Assembly: GCA_002328415.1 (NCBI GenBank)
Contig: DCXL01000002.1
Coordinates: 31,963 to 95,962, forward strand
Direction of reading: 5' to 3'
From: Micavibrio sp. UBA2137
Lineage (GTDB): Bacteria; Pseudomonadota; Alphaproteobacteria; Micavibrionales; Micavibrionaceae
Length of the DNA stretch: 64,000 nucleotides
Shown: piece by piece, positions 8,402 through 17,281 of the stretch
Numbering within the stretch: the stretch's first letter is position 1
Layout: every line of letters begins with the position of its first letter
Notes under the pieces: generated by a model
Databases searched by the model: none
Told to the model about the DNA's origin: nothing
The model's input: only the letters and a program-made list of their open reading frames with translations
Made by a program: the position numbers and the translations under genes

Positions 8402-9319
8402 TTAGCCAACGGTCAAGGTTGCCTCATCACCCAAGGCTTCATTATAAGCGCCAGAGCGCAATTTTTCTTCGGCTTGCTTATCGCCCTTAAGTTTCATATC
8501 CCAGAAAAGAAGCGAGGCCTCGCATATGATTTTTTCGTGCAATTCGCGTTTGGGATTATCCTCTAACTTTCCGCGAGACCCATTATAGACCATATGGTCG
8601 CCATCCTCGAGCAACAGCAGATATTTTTCCTTTGCCCCCGCATTCTCCCACACTGGCATGCGGAAGGTGTAATCGACCTCGTCCACTGGGTTGCCGTCAT
8701 CTGTCCCCGTCATAAAGAAAAGTGGCTTGTCCATTGGCTCGAATAAAACGGACGGATCACCAGAAAAAAGATGCCCCATCGCAACGAAACTATAAAGCAT
8801 ACCCGCAACAAAACGGTCATCGCGCAAACTGATGTGATTTTCATGCCTGTCTGGAAATAATTGTCCGCACATCACCTGAGTCGTAAGCGCACCGAAGGAA
8901 TGCCCTGACATACCGATACGTTTCGTATCTATAATATGGGAACGCTCAATCTCATTTAAATGATCTAAAACAAACGGAACGTCGCGATATCGGTCGAGCG
9001 TAATACTTCGTGTGATTTTTGTCTTGCGAATATTGTCCCATGGATGCCCAGGCTTTCCCTCCCAGAGCGAACTATCTGTTCCGCGATGTTGGATATGAAG
9101 CAGACAATAATCATGTGCCGCCAAAAAACGCGCAATATAACCTGCGCCATCACGCGTTCCGCCAAGCCCATGCGACCAGACAATCAATGGCTTTTTGGGC
9201 GCACCCCCTTCTGGATAATAAAACTTGTACGGAATCTTGCGTGCGTCGCCCTCAAATGTGCGGGATTCATCTACAAAATTGCCGCGGTCAATCATCACTT
9301 TTAAGAGTGGTTTATTCAC
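8402..9319 (-). CDS. Alpha/beta hydrolase (dienelactone hydrolase / PAF-acetylhydrolase-like)
   Basis: The 305-residue protein has an alpha/beta hydrolase fold: an oxyanion region at IVWSHGLGG (about residues 45-53), nucleophile elbow GHSFG with the catalytic Ser (about residue 144), a late acid in TGTDDGNPVD and a His in EDGDHMVY. The HGLGG motif and layout match the predicted dienelactone hydrolase / platelet-activating-factor acetylhydrolase II group. No signal peptide is evident, so it is probably cytosolic. It precedes the ABC ATPase by about 47 bases on the same strand and may share its transcript. The substrate is unknown. Confidence 0.8.
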   Translation of the reverse strand: MNKPLLKVMIDRGNFVDESRTFEGDARKIPYKFYYPEGGAPKKPLIVWSHGLGGTRDGAGYIARFLAAHDYCLLHIQHRGTDSSLWEGKPGHPWDNIRKTKITRSITLDRYRDVPFVLDHLNEIERSHIIDTKRIGMSGHSFGALTTQVMCGQLFPDRHENHISLRDDRFVAGMLYSFVAMGHLFSGDPSVLFEPMDKPLFFMTGTDDGNPVDEVDYTFRMPVWENAGAKEKYLLLLEDGDHMVYNGSRGKLEDNPKRELHEKIICEASLLFWDMKLKGDKQAEEKLRSGAYNEALGDEATLTVG

Positions 9320-9403
9320 TGTTTTTTCGTCCTTGGTGTTCTATATAGATTATTGGGTTTTCAAATGGGTTTTATTTTGTAAAAATACTTGCGGTTTGAG
9401 GTT

Positions 9404-9418
9404 TATCTAATATAGATA
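9404..9418. promoter_or_regulatory. Palindrome in the cox promoter region
   Basis: TATCTA and TAGATA form a perfect inverted repeat around ATA, 75 bases before the ctaC start and within the 173-base gap shared with the divergent hydrolase gene. It also contains good -10-like sequence. It could be an operator or only an AT-rich promoter element. Confidence 0.3.
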
Positions 9419-9492
9419 TATGCAACATCAAATCAGGATTTATAACTGGTACCTGACTATACCGACTTACTGAAAAGAGCAAAGACTTTATT

Positions 9493-10332
9493 ATGAAGAA
9501 AATCATGCGCCACTTTTTCACACTCTCCCTTACAATTGCAGCAATGCTATCTGTTATTTCGCAGAGCTTTGCGCAAAGTGAAAAAACTTACGACTTGGGC
9601 TTTCAAGAGGCCGCCACACCCGTTGCCGAACGCATGCACGACTTCCACACGCTTTTGCTTTATATCATTACGGGGATTTCGGTTTTTGTCCTGTTCCTTC
9701 TGATTTATGTGGTGGTCCGCTTTAATGCCAAGGCAAACCCCGAGCCTTCACAGACAACGCACAACACACTGCTTGAGGTTTTATGGACTGGTATTCCTGT
9801 GCTTATCCTCATTGTAATTGCCGTGCCTTCTTTCAAACTTCTTTATTATACAGATCGTCCTGTTGACCCTGAAATGACATTGAAAGTCACAGGTTACCAA
9901 TGGTACTGGGGTTATGAATATCCAGAATATGATGGTCTTTCATTCCTGTCTTATATGATTCCAGATGAGGAAATTGACCCTGCAACGCAGAAGCGTAATC
10001 TTTCAACAGATAACGTTGTTGTGTTGCCTGTTGATACAACTATTTTGGTACAGGTCACGGCTGCTGACGTTATCCATTCCTTTGCCATGCCCTCCTTTGG
10101 GATTAAAACAGATGCCGTTCCTGGCCGTTTGAACGAGACATGGATACGCATTACCAAGCCTGGCACATATTACGGCCAATGTTCTGAAATTTGCGGGACA
10201 AACCATGCCTATATGCCTATTGAAATCAAGGCCGTGCCTAAGGACGAATTCGAGGCTTGGATAGAAGGCGCAAAAGATAAATTTGCAATGAATGACCAAC
10301 CTGGCACAACACAAACCGCATTTTTGCAGTAA
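9493..10332 (+). CDS. ctaC: Cytochrome c oxidase subunit II
   Basis: The 279-residue protein has a signal peptide (cleavage after QSFAQ, about residue 28), two membrane helices (about 52-75 and 97-118) and a periplasmic cupredoxin domain with the binuclear CuA site. The visible ligands are His195, Cys230, Glu232, Cys234, His238 and Met241, in the motif CSEICGTNHAYMP. The aromatic patch GYQWYWGYEY (134-143) passes electrons from cytochrome c to CuA. It is the first gene of an uninterrupted oxidase cluster running to 15.6 kb, in the order typical of alphaproteobacteria. All metal ligands are present, so the subunit should be active. Confidence 0.97.
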   Translation: MKKIMRHFFTLSLTIAAMLSVISQSFAQSEKTYDLGFQEAATPVAERMHDFHTLLLYIITGISVFVLFLLIYVVVRFNAKANPEPSQTTHNTLLEVLWTGIPVLILIVIAVPSFKLLYYTDRPVDPEMTLKVTGYQWYWGYEYPEYDGLSFLSYMIPDEEIDPATQKRNLSTDNVVVLPVDTTILVQVTAADVIHSFAMPSFGIKTDAVPGRLNETWIRITKPGTYYGQCSEICGTNHAYMPIEIKAVPKDEFEAWIEGAKDKFAMNDQPGTTQTAFLQ

Positions 10333-10369
10333 TTTGAATAAAAAAAACGTTCGGAAATAAGGTAGACTT

Positions 10370-11977
10370 ATGACACAGACAGACACACACACACATGGCC
10401 ATGATGATCATCACGATCACCACCCCGGATTTTTTGCCCGTTGGTTCATGTCGACAAACCACAAGGATATTGGAACGCTTTATATTATCTTCTCTATCAT
10501 AGCGGGGATAATCGGTGGTGCATTTTCAATGCTTATGCGCCTTGAGCTGCAAGACCCAGGCCTGCAAATTGTGGCCGATGGTCAGATGTGGAATGTCTGG
10601 ATTACCGCGCACGGCCTCATCATGGTGTTCTTTGTGGTTATGCCCGGCTTGATTGGTGGATTTGGAAACTGGTTCCTGCCGCTTATGATAGGCGCGCCCG
10701 ATATGGCGTTTCCGCGCTTAAATAACATTTCCTTCTGGCTACTTGTGCCAGCGTTTTTGTTGTTATTGGGCTCGGCCTTTATTGATTCAGGGGCTGGAAC
10801 AGGCTGGACTATTTATCCGCCATTATCCGCCTCGCTTGGGCATCCGGGCATGTCGGTTGACATGGCTATTTTTGCCCTTCACTTGGCAGGAGCGAGTTCG
10901 ATTTTAGGTGCAGCAAACTTTATTACAACCATTTTGAACATGCGCGCACCAGGTATGACATTGCACAAAATGCCTTTGTTTGTCTGGGCCATGCTCGTGA
11001 CAGCATTCTTGCTTGTTTTGGCTGTGCCTGTCCTTGGGGGCGCCATTACGATGCTCCTCACAGACCGTAACTTTGGAACTGACTTCTTTAATCCAGAAGG
11101 TGGTGGGGACCCTATTCTCTTCCAACATCTTTTCTGGTTCTTTGGTCACCCCGAGGTGTACATCATGATTTTACCAGCCTTCGGTATTGTCTCACACATC
11201 GTTGCCACATTTTCCAAGAAGCCAATTTTCGGTTATTTGGGAATGGCCTATGCGATGGTAGCAATCGGATTTGTCGGCTTTATCGTGTGGGCGCACCACA
11301 TGTTTACAGTCGGTCTTGATGTCGATACACGTGCTTACTTTACGGCCGCAACGCTTATTATTGCGGTACCCACCGGGATTAAAATCTTTTCATGGATTGC
11401 GACGATGTGGGGTGGATCGATTGAGTTTAAGACACCGATGCTTTGGGCTGTTGGCTTTATTTTCCTCTTTACCGTTGGTGGTGTGACAGGCGTTGTACTG
11501 GCCAATGGTGGTATGGATATCGCTCTTCACGATACCTATTACGTGGTTGCCCACTTCCATTACGTACTATCTCTGGGCGCGGTTTTTGCGCTCTTTGCAG
11601 GGTTTTACTACTGGATTGCGAAAATGTCTGGTCGTCAATACCCTGAATGGATGGGTAAATTACATTTCTGGCTCACCTTTATTGGCGTGAACATGATCTT
11701 CTTCCCGCAACATTTCTTGGGCCTTGGGGGAATGCCACGTCGCTATCCTGACTACCCAGATGTCTATGCAGGCTGGAACGAAATTTCGTCTTATGGCGCT
11801 TACCTAACCGGAATTGCGACGCTTTTCTTTGTCTTTGTTGTGTTCTACACACTTCTCTTTGGCAAGAAAGCCAAGGGCAATGTATGGGATGTTCAACCAC
11901 AGGTCATGACACTGGAATGGACATTATCTTCACCACCACCATTCCACCAGTTCGAGATCCAACCCAAAGTCAATTAA
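10370..11977 (+). CDS. ctaD: Cytochrome c oxidase subunit I (aa3 type)
   Basis: The 535-residue heme-copper oxidase catalytic subunit has about 12 membrane helices. Recognisable parts include STNHKDIGTLY near the N-terminus, the low-spin heme helix ITAHGLIMVFF, the CuB/active-site helix FWFFGHPEVYI with the His-Tyr crosslink pair, the tandem His WAHHMFTVG, and DTYYVVAHFHYVLS with heme ligands. The D-channel motif GNWFLPLMIGAPDM marks a proton-pumping A-type oxidase. Residues 7-18 hold seven histidines (HTHGHDDHHDHH), a metal-binding-like extension found in varied form in other alphaproteobacterial homologues. The gene follows ctaC by 37 bases. Confidence 0.97.
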   Translation: MTQTDTHTHGHDDHHDHHPGFFARWFMSTNHKDIGTLYIIFSIIAGIIGGAFSMLMRLELQDPGLQIVADGQMWNVWITAHGLIMVFFVVMPGLIGGFGNWFLPLMIGAPDMAFPRLNNISFWLLVPAFLLLLGSAFIDSGAGTGWTIYPPLSASLGHPGMSVDMAIFALHLAGASSILGAANFITTILNMRAPGMTLHKMPLFVWAMLVTAFLLVLAVPVLGGAITMLLTDRNFGTDFFNPEGGGDPILFQHLFWFFGHPEVYIMILPAFGIVSHIVATFSKKPIFGYLGMAYAMVAIGFVGFIVWAHHMFTVGLDVDTRAYFTAATLIIAVPTGIKIFSWIATMWGGSIEFKTPMLWAVGFIFLFTVGGVTGVVLANGGMDIALHDTYYVVAHFHYVLSLGAVFALFAGFYYWIAKMSGRQYPEWMGKLHFWLTFIGVNMIFFPQHFLGLGGMPRRYPDYPDVYAGWNEISSYGAYLTGIATLFFVFVVFYTLLFGKKAKGNVWDVQPQVMTLEWTLSSPPPFHQFEIQPKVN

Positions 11978-11996
11978 GACCAAGGTAAGCACGCTC

Positions 11997-12881
11997 ATGG
12001 ATGCAGACACGCGCTTAGAAGACCCCACATTAAGCGACTATTTTGCCCTGCTAAAGCCGCGCGTTATGTCCTTGGTCGTCTTTACAGGTGCTGTTGGGCT
12101 TTATCTTGCCCCTGGCTTTGCCGACATGCATCCTGTTCTTGCCTGTGTTGCTATCTTTGCGCTCGCACTTGGATCTGGTGCGGCTGGTTCATTTAACATG
12201 TGGTATGAACGCGATATTGACGCGCTTATGAATCGCACGAAAAATCGCCCCCTTCCTCGTCAGAAAATTATCGCTGACAATGCGCTCGGCTTTTCTATCT
12301 TTGCAAGCTTTGCCGCGCTTATGCTCATGTATCTGGCCACCAATTTAATGGCAACATTACTCTTGGCCTTTGCCATTTTCTTTTATGTCGTGATTTACAC
12401 GGTCTGGCTTAAACCGCGCACGCCACAAAATATTGTGATTGGTGGCGCGGCTGGCGCTTTTCCTCCACTCATTGGCTGGGCGGCAGTCACAGGCGACATC
12501 AGCACTTTTCCGTTTCTCTTATTCCTCATCATCTTTTTCTGGACACCGCCACATTTCTGGGCGCTCTCGCTTTTTGCCAATGCCGATTACAAACGCGCCA
12601 ATATCCCGATGATGACAGTGACTGCAGGGGAAGCGTCAACAAAAATTCAAATGCTCGTCTATACGCTCATTCTGGCTGTAATATGCTTTGTGCCGTGGTT
12701 CATGGGCATGACAGGCATGCTTTATAGCGTCTCCGCAATTATGCTCAATGCACTTTTTATTCTTTCAGCCATTTTCACTTTGAAACATGATGACCTTATT
12801 TATGCCAAGCGCATGTTTGGCTATTCCATCTTTTATCTTTTTGCCCTTTTTCTGGCTTTTGTCATTGATAAAGGCTTATAA
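11997..12881 (+). CDS. ctaB: Protoheme IX farnesyltransferase (heme O synthase)
   Basis: The 294-residue UbiA-family membrane prenyltransferase adds a farnesyl group to heme B, the first step in making heme A for the neighbouring oxidase. The Mg2+/diphosphate motif NMWYERDIDALMNRTKNRPL lies near residues 66-85, and the second acidic region is around ADYKRANIPMM. Eight to nine hydrophobic segments are visible. It starts 19 bases after the ctaD stop. A ctaA heme A synthase is not in the window. Confidence 0.96.
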   Translation: MDADTRLEDPTLSDYFALLKPRVMSLVVFTGAVGLYLAPGFADMHPVLACVAIFALALGSGAAGSFNMWYERDIDALMNRTKNRPLPRQKIIADNALGFSIFASFAALMLMYLATNLMATLLLAFAIFFYVVIYTVWLKPRTPQNIVIGGAAGAFPPLIGWAAVTGDISTFPFLLFLIIFFWTPPHFWALSLFANADYKRANIPMMTVTAGEASTKIQMLVYTLILAVICFVPWFMGMTGMLYSVSAIMLNALFILSAIFTLKHDDLIYAKRMFGYSIFYLFALFLAFVIDKGL

Positions 12882-12899
12882 AACCACCATATATATCTT

Positions 12900-13019
12900 A
12901 TGCCAAAATCGAAATTACACAGCACAAAGAAGAAATCCAACTACATCATCCTTGGGCTCATTGCCGCGTGGTGCTTTCTGGTTTTTGCCGTTGCCATCAT
13001 TAAAATTTCTGGAGCCTAA
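12900..13019 (+). CDS. Small membrane protein of the oxidase cluster (CoxF-like, 39 aa)
   Basis: An ATG at 12900 opens a 39-codon gene, MPKSKLHSTKKKSNYIILGL followed by a single membrane helix (about residues 15-34) and a short tail IKISGA. The Lys-rich N-terminus would be cytosolic. Alphaproteobacterial oxidase clusters typically have a tiny one-helix gene between ctaB and ctaG (CoxF-like), and this one sits exactly there, 18 bases after ctaB and 14 before ctaG, with AGGCGAGAGG preceding ctaG. The role in assembly is not established from sequence. Confidence 0.75.
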   Translation: MPKSKLHSTKKKSNYIILGLIAAWCFLVFAVAIIKISGA

Positions 13020-13033
13020 AGGCGAGAGGTGTC

Positions 13034-13603
13034 ATGGATAAAAATACACGCCTCCTCCTCAGCATTCTTGGGATTGCCGTTCTTATGGTCGGTGTCGCAT
13101 TCGCGTCTGTTCCACTTTATAATCTATTCTGCAAGGTCACAGGATTTGGCGGCACAACGCAAGTGTCTGATGTTGCCCCTGATGAAATTCTTGAGCGTGA
13201 GGTTACTGTTTTATTTAATACAGATACATCTCGCGACATGCCGTGGGAATTTGAATGCGAGAAACGAAAAATTACGCTTCCTGTGGGCGCACAACGCCTT
13301 ATAAATTTTAAAGCAGAAAATAACAGCGCAGATATCATCACTGGTACAGCGCTTTATAATGTAAGCCCGCCCAAGGCTGGCAAGTATTTTCACAAGATGG
13401 AGTGTTTCTGTTTTCAGGAACAGGTTCTCAATCCGGGTGAATCGGTCAACATGCCCGTTGTGTTTTATATTGATCCTGCAATGGATGAGGATATTAATAT
13501 GGATGATGTGACGACAATCACACTGTCTTATACTTTTTTCAAAACAGAGACAAAGGCGCTTGATGAAGCGCTCGATAATTTCTACAATGCAGACGGCAGT
13601 TAA
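13034..13603 (+). CDS. ctaG: Cytochrome c oxidase assembly protein CtaG/Cox11
   Basis: The 189-residue copper chaperone has one N-terminal membrane anchor (about residues 7-27) followed by the hallmark PLYNLFCKVTGFGGTT and an immunoglobulin-like periplasmic domain. The copper-binding CFCF motif is present in MECFCFQEQ (about residues 123-131). CtaG delivers copper to the CuB site of subunit I. The gene lies between the CoxF-like ORF and ctaE and ends 20 bases before ctaE. Confidence 0.96.
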   Translation: MDKNTRLLLSILGIAVLMVGVAFASVPLYNLFCKVTGFGGTTQVSDVAPDEILEREVTVLFNTDTSRDMPWEFECEKRKITLPVGAQRLINFKAENNSADIITGTALYNVSPPKAGKYFHKMECFCFQEQVLNPGESVNMPVVFYIDPAMDEDINMDDVTTITLSYTFFKTETKALDEALDNFYNADGS

Positions 13604-13623
13604 ATCGTAAAACAGGTATTTTC

Positions 13624-14508
13624 ATGAGCGCACACGACACTTCAAAAGAACCCTACGGCACAACAGGGCAACCGCACCCTTATCATTTGGTTAAGCCTAG
13701 CATTTGGCCTTTGGTTGGCTCGCTGGCCGCGGGTCTCATGACATTTGGGCTTGTCCTTTTCATGCATGAGGCAAAAGTCGGTGATATTCAAGTCAGTTGG
13801 TATGTTGCAGCACTTGGATTGCTCGGCGTGCTTGCGACCATGTTTTATTGGTGGAAAGATGTGATTTTTGAGGCAGTTGTTGAAAAAGCACACTCGCCGA
13901 TTGCACAAATTGGTCTGCGTTATGGCATGGCACTCTTCATTGCCTCAGAGGTGATGTTCTTTGTCGCGTTTTTCTGGGCGTTTTTTGATGCCAGTCTCTA
14001 TGCGGGGGAAGCTGCACAATATTTACGCGTTGAACATACACAAGGCATCTGGCCACCGCCACAAATTGAAACCTTTAATCCTTTTGATTTGCCCCTCTTG
14101 ATGACGCTCATTCTGCTTCTATCTGGTTGCACGGTTACTTGGGCACACTACGAGGTTGTGCATGGTAACAATAAGGATTTTTCTAAAGCACTTGGCCTAA
14201 CTGTACTTCTGGGTGTGATATTCCTATGCCTTCAGGTCTATGAATACACACACGCCCATTTTGGATTTTCTGAGGGGATTTATTCATCCACCTTCTTCAT
14301 GGCCACAGGCTTCCACGGTTTCCACGTCTTTGTAGGGACAGTATTCCTCTTTGTATGCTGGCGTCGTGCGCAAAAAGGCCATTTTACCCCCGAGCGCCAT
14401 TTTGGTTTCGAGGCAGCTGCCTGGTACTGGCATTTTGTTGACGTTGTTTGGCTATTCCTCTTCATTGCCATTTACTGGTGGGGTGGACTTATTGGCACAG
14501 GGGGATAA
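13624..14508 (+). CDS. ctaE: Cytochrome c oxidase subunit III
   Basis: The 294-residue protein has the seven-helix fold of subunit III: PYHLVKPSIWPLVGS at the start, MRYGM-type helix LRYGMALFIASEVMFFVAFF with the conserved Glu, WPPPQIETFNPFDLP, and the C-terminal GFHGFHVFVGT and WYWHFVDVVWLFLF helices. Subunit III stabilises proton uptake and turnover of subunit I. The gene is 20 bases downstream of ctaG, preceded by an AGGT-like binding site. Confidence 0.96.
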   Translation: MSAHDTSKEPYGTTGQPHPYHLVKPSIWPLVGSLAAGLMTFGLVLFMHEAKVGDIQVSWYVAALGLLGVLATMFYWWKDVIFEAVVEKAHSPIAQIGLRYGMALFIASEVMFFVAFFWAFFDASLYAGEAAQYLRVEHTQGIWPPPQIETFNPFDLPLLMTLILLLSGCTVTWAHYEVVHGNNKDFSKALGLTVLLGVIFLCLQVYEYTHAHFGFSEGIYSSTFFMATGFHGFHVFVGTVFLFVCWRRAQKGHFTPERHFGFEAAAWYWHFVDVVWLFLFIAIYWWGGLIGTGG

Positions 14509-14520
14509 TCTCCTTCTGGC

Positions 14521-14898
14521 ATGACCAAGACAAACAATACCGGCACATCCTCATCAATAAGCACGCTTATCAAGCAGGCTATACGTTGTAAATGCCCACA
14601 CTGCCATCAGGGTCGCCTGTTCAAACGTGGCCTAACGGTCGAAGTCGCTGATAAATGTGATGTGTGCGGGACAGAACTCGCGCATCATGATAGTGCGGAC
14701 GGCCCCGCTGTTTTCCTTATTTTTATCTTAGGCTTCTTGCTTGTACCGCTTGCGCTTATATTTGAGGCCGCCTTTGCTCCACCACTTTATATACATGTGA
14801 TTTTATGGGGTCTTGCAATTTTTGCCCTGACCGCACTTTCTCTGCGCCCCTTAAAATCGCTTGTGATTGCCCTACAATATAAATATAGACAACTTTAA
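14521..14898 (+). CDS. DUF983 family protein
   Basis: The 125-residue protein has an N-terminal zinc-ribbon-like region with CPHCHQGRLF (about residues 22-31) and CDVCG (about 43-47), followed by two membrane helices (about 62-85 and 89-106). This matches DUF983, a family often located between ctaE and surf1 in alphaproteobacterial oxidase clusters. Its place suggests a part in oxidase biogenesis, but its biochemical role is unknown. It starts 12 bases after ctaE. Confidence 0.9.
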   Translation: MTKTNNTGTSSSISTLIKQAIRCKCPHCHQGRLFKRGLTVEVADKCDVCGTELAHHDSADGPAVFLIFILGFLLVPLALIFEAAFAPPLYIHVILWGLAIFALTALSLRPLKSLVIALQYKYRQL

Positions 14899-14911
14899 AA
14901 ATGAGAACAAA

Positions 14912-15622
14912 ATGCGTCCTTTAAAATCACGTTTTCCTTGGTTTGCAACCATTTGCACAGTCATTGCCATTGCAGTTTTATGCGGGCTTGGCACTTGGCA
15001 AGTGAAACGCCTGATATGGAAGCAGGCGCTTTTAGATAACATTCAGAGCGAATACGAAAAAGATACACGCATAACGCGCCTTGATTTGCGCGATTTGGTC
15101 AGCCTTAAAGAAAACCGTGTCAAAAAGGGCTTTATCGATGGGCGTTTTGATTACACAAAAGAAATCCATGTTGGGCCACGTCAATTTGATGGGGGTTTTG
15201 GATATGACATTTATACACCTTTCACAATGAATAATGGGGCGAACATCCTTGTCAATCGCGGATGGGTGCGCACCCAAAAGGTTTTACAGAGCAAACGCCT
15301 AGAAACACTCGTGAAGGGGCAAATGCGCCTCTATGGTGTGGCACGTATACCTGACAAGCCATGGGCCATTGCCGCACAAAATGCACCTGTTAAAGATTTA
15401 TGGATACATGCAGACCCGCTGCAAGTTGCCAAAGTGAAAGGCATTCCAAATATGGTTGCCCCTGTCTTTTACATGCAGGATAGCTCGGTCAATATACCGA
15501 CACTTGTGCAACGCTCAGATGATTGGAAAATAGCCAATAACCACCTGCAATATTCCATTTTCTGGTTTGCAATGGCAGGTATATTAGGACTGATTTACTG
15601 GATACGGTTTTGGCGTGATTAG
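14912..15622 (+). CDS. surf1: SURF1 family oxidase assembly protein
   Basis: The 236-residue protein has the SURF1 layout: an N-terminal helix with FPWFATICTVIAIAV then GLGTWQVKRLIWK, a large periplasmic domain with HVGPRQFDGGFGYDIYTPF and NRGWV, and a C-terminal helix with NNHLQYSIFWFAMA. SURF1 aids heme A insertion into subunit I. The chosen ATG at 14912 begins MRPLKSRFPW and lies 13 bases past the DUF983 stop. A start 45 bases upstream would overlap DUF983 and add a polar stretch unlike the family. The stop overlaps that of the convergent peptidase gene by three bases. Confidence 0.93.
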   Translation: MRPLKSRFPWFATICTVIAIAVLCGLGTWQVKRLIWKQALLDNIQSEYEKDTRITRLDLRDLVSLKENRVKKGFIDGRFDYTKEIHVGPRQFDGGFGYDIYTPFTMNNGANILVNRGWVRTQKVLQSKRLETLVKGQMRLYGVARIPDKPWAIAAQNAPVKDLWIHADPLQVAKVKGIPNMVAPVFYMQDSSVNIPTLVQRSDDWKIANNHLQYSIFWFAMAGILGLIYWIRFWRD

Positions 15623-17133
15623 AGCGCGTTTTTAGCCGCTGGCGTGCTTACGACACCTGCAAATTCCTGACCATCAAGAAGATTTTCATACTTCTTCTCA
15701 AATTGCGCAACATTTGCTTTAAATCTTGCAAGCTCTTTACCCTCGAGAGATTCGCTTGTTGGCACTTTCACAGAGCGTGGATTTGTATGTTTACCCGCAA
15801 CAAGAACCTCGTAATGCAAATGTGGGCCAGTGGAACGGCCTGTTGTGCCAACATAGCCAATAACATCGCCCTGTGACACGCGACGGCCAGCCTTGATGCC
15901 TTTGGCAAAGCCATTTAGGTGCGCATAAGCCGTTTTAATCTCATTATTGTGTCTGATACGGATGTAATTCCCGTATGAGCTAAAGCGGTTTGCGCGCTCA
16001 ACAACCCCATCACCTGCGGCATAAATAGGCGTACCTGTTGGTGCGGCAAAGTCAGCACCTTTATGCATTTTACTGTACCCAAGGACGGGGTGTCTGCGCA
16101 TTCCAAAACCTGACGACATACGTGCTCCGTCAATCGGTGTTGAAAGAAGGCCTTTTTTCGCGCCCTTTCCGTCTTTGTCAAAGTAAGAAATACGACCATC
16201 CTCATATTCATGACGGTAATAGGCCACTTCTGATCCTGCTTGCTTTAGCTTCACGTAATAAGGCTCGCCGCTTCGGACATAGTAACCATCATCTGTCATA
16301 GAGGCGTCATAAAGAATTTCAAACGTATCACCGCGCTTAATCTCGCGCTGTAAGTCAAGCGACCAAGACAAAATCTTAATCGATTTGGCAATAATGGGGT
16401 CAGGCACACCTTTGCTTGCAGCTGATCCGTAAAGCGAGCTGTTAATTTGTGCGCGTTTAGCAAAAAATTGTGATGTAATCTCTTTTTCATCCAGCGATGC
16501 AACAACGCTGTCGTCTCCATCACGCTCAACAACAACTGTACGAATAGGGTCAGACACAAGTGACATCGAGGCAAATTGCAACTCGCCGTCCTTGGGGTCC
16601 ATCTTGACCTCAATCTCTTGTCCTGGGCGGATCAAACGTGGATCGTAATGTTCGGACGTTGATTTAACAACCTTATAGGCCATGGCCGGTGCAACCCCTG
16701 CCTTTTGCAAAACACCAGCAAGCGTATCGCCACTTGTAATATCAAGCGCAATTGTTTGCGGTTCTAGCTTTGGCTTTTCCTCGACAGGTGTAACTGATGC
16801 ATCTGTTTCACCAAAATCAGCACTTGAAAGAAGAATTTCGCCATGAGTTGACGTTTCTTCAGCCTGATCTTGCACATCAGCAGAGGCAAACATCTGTGAT
16901 GAAAACTCAAGTGGTAATTGAATGGCTGTTGCCTGTGGTACAACGCTTAGCAACGCCAATACGCTCAAAGATGCAAAAGTCGCCTTGCAACGAAAGCGCA
17001 AAGAACCATCCTTCTTACGAATGTAGCGGTCTTTCAGATAAAGCGTTTGAACAAAATGCGCCGTACTTCTTTTAACAAAGAAATAGGAGGCAGAAACAGA
17101 CCTAAGCATATTTTTATAAGACATAGAGATCAT
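15619..17133 (-). CDS. M23 family metallopeptidase (MepM-like murein endopeptidase)
   Basis: The 504-residue protein has an N-terminal membrane anchor or signal (about residues 50-70), a LysM/OapA-like region (LDITSGDTLAGVLQKAGV, about residues 128-146), a linker domain and a C-terminal M23 domain. The zinc-site motifs are HKGADFAAPTGTPIYAAGDG and GRSTGPHLHYEV. Such enzymes cut peptide cross-links of peptidoglycan in the periplasm, or act as regulators if inactive; here the His and Asp ligands look intact. It converges with surf1. Two in-frame ATGs (17133 and 17124) are possible starts. Confidence 0.9.
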   Translation of the reverse strand: MISMSYKNMLRSVSASYFFVKRSTAHFVQTLYLKDRYIRKKDGSLRFRCKATFASLSVLALLSVVPQATAIQLPLEFSSQMFASADVQDQAEETSTHGEILLSSADFGETDASVTPVEEKPKLEPQTIALDITSGDTLAGVLQKAGVAPAMAYKVVKSTSEHYDPRLIRPGQEIEVKMDPKDGELQFASMSLVSDPIRTVVVERDGDDSVVASLDEKEITSQFFAKRAQINSSLYGSAASKGVPDPIIAKSIKILSWSLDLQREIKRGDTFEILYDASMTDDGYYVRSGEPYYVKLKQAGSEVAYYRHEYEDGRISYFDKDGKGAKKGLLSTPIDGARMSSGFGMRRHPVLGYSKMHKGADFAAPTGTPIYAAGDGVVERANRFSSYGNYIRIRHNNEIKTAYAHLNGFAKGIKAGRRVSQGDVIGYVGTTGRSTGPHLHYEVLVAGKHTNPRSVKVPTSESLEGKELARFKANVAQFEKKYENLLDGQEFAGVVSTPAAKNAL

Positions 17134-17281
17134 AAGTTATGACGCACAAGGTTGGAAAACAGATGGTGTTAATGTGATGTGCATGAATGAGTTGCCATAT
17201 TTCGAATGTTTAGCATAAAACATGGACAAGAGGACAACAAGCGATTTTTTATAATGATATAACATAATTCTTAACCAAACC

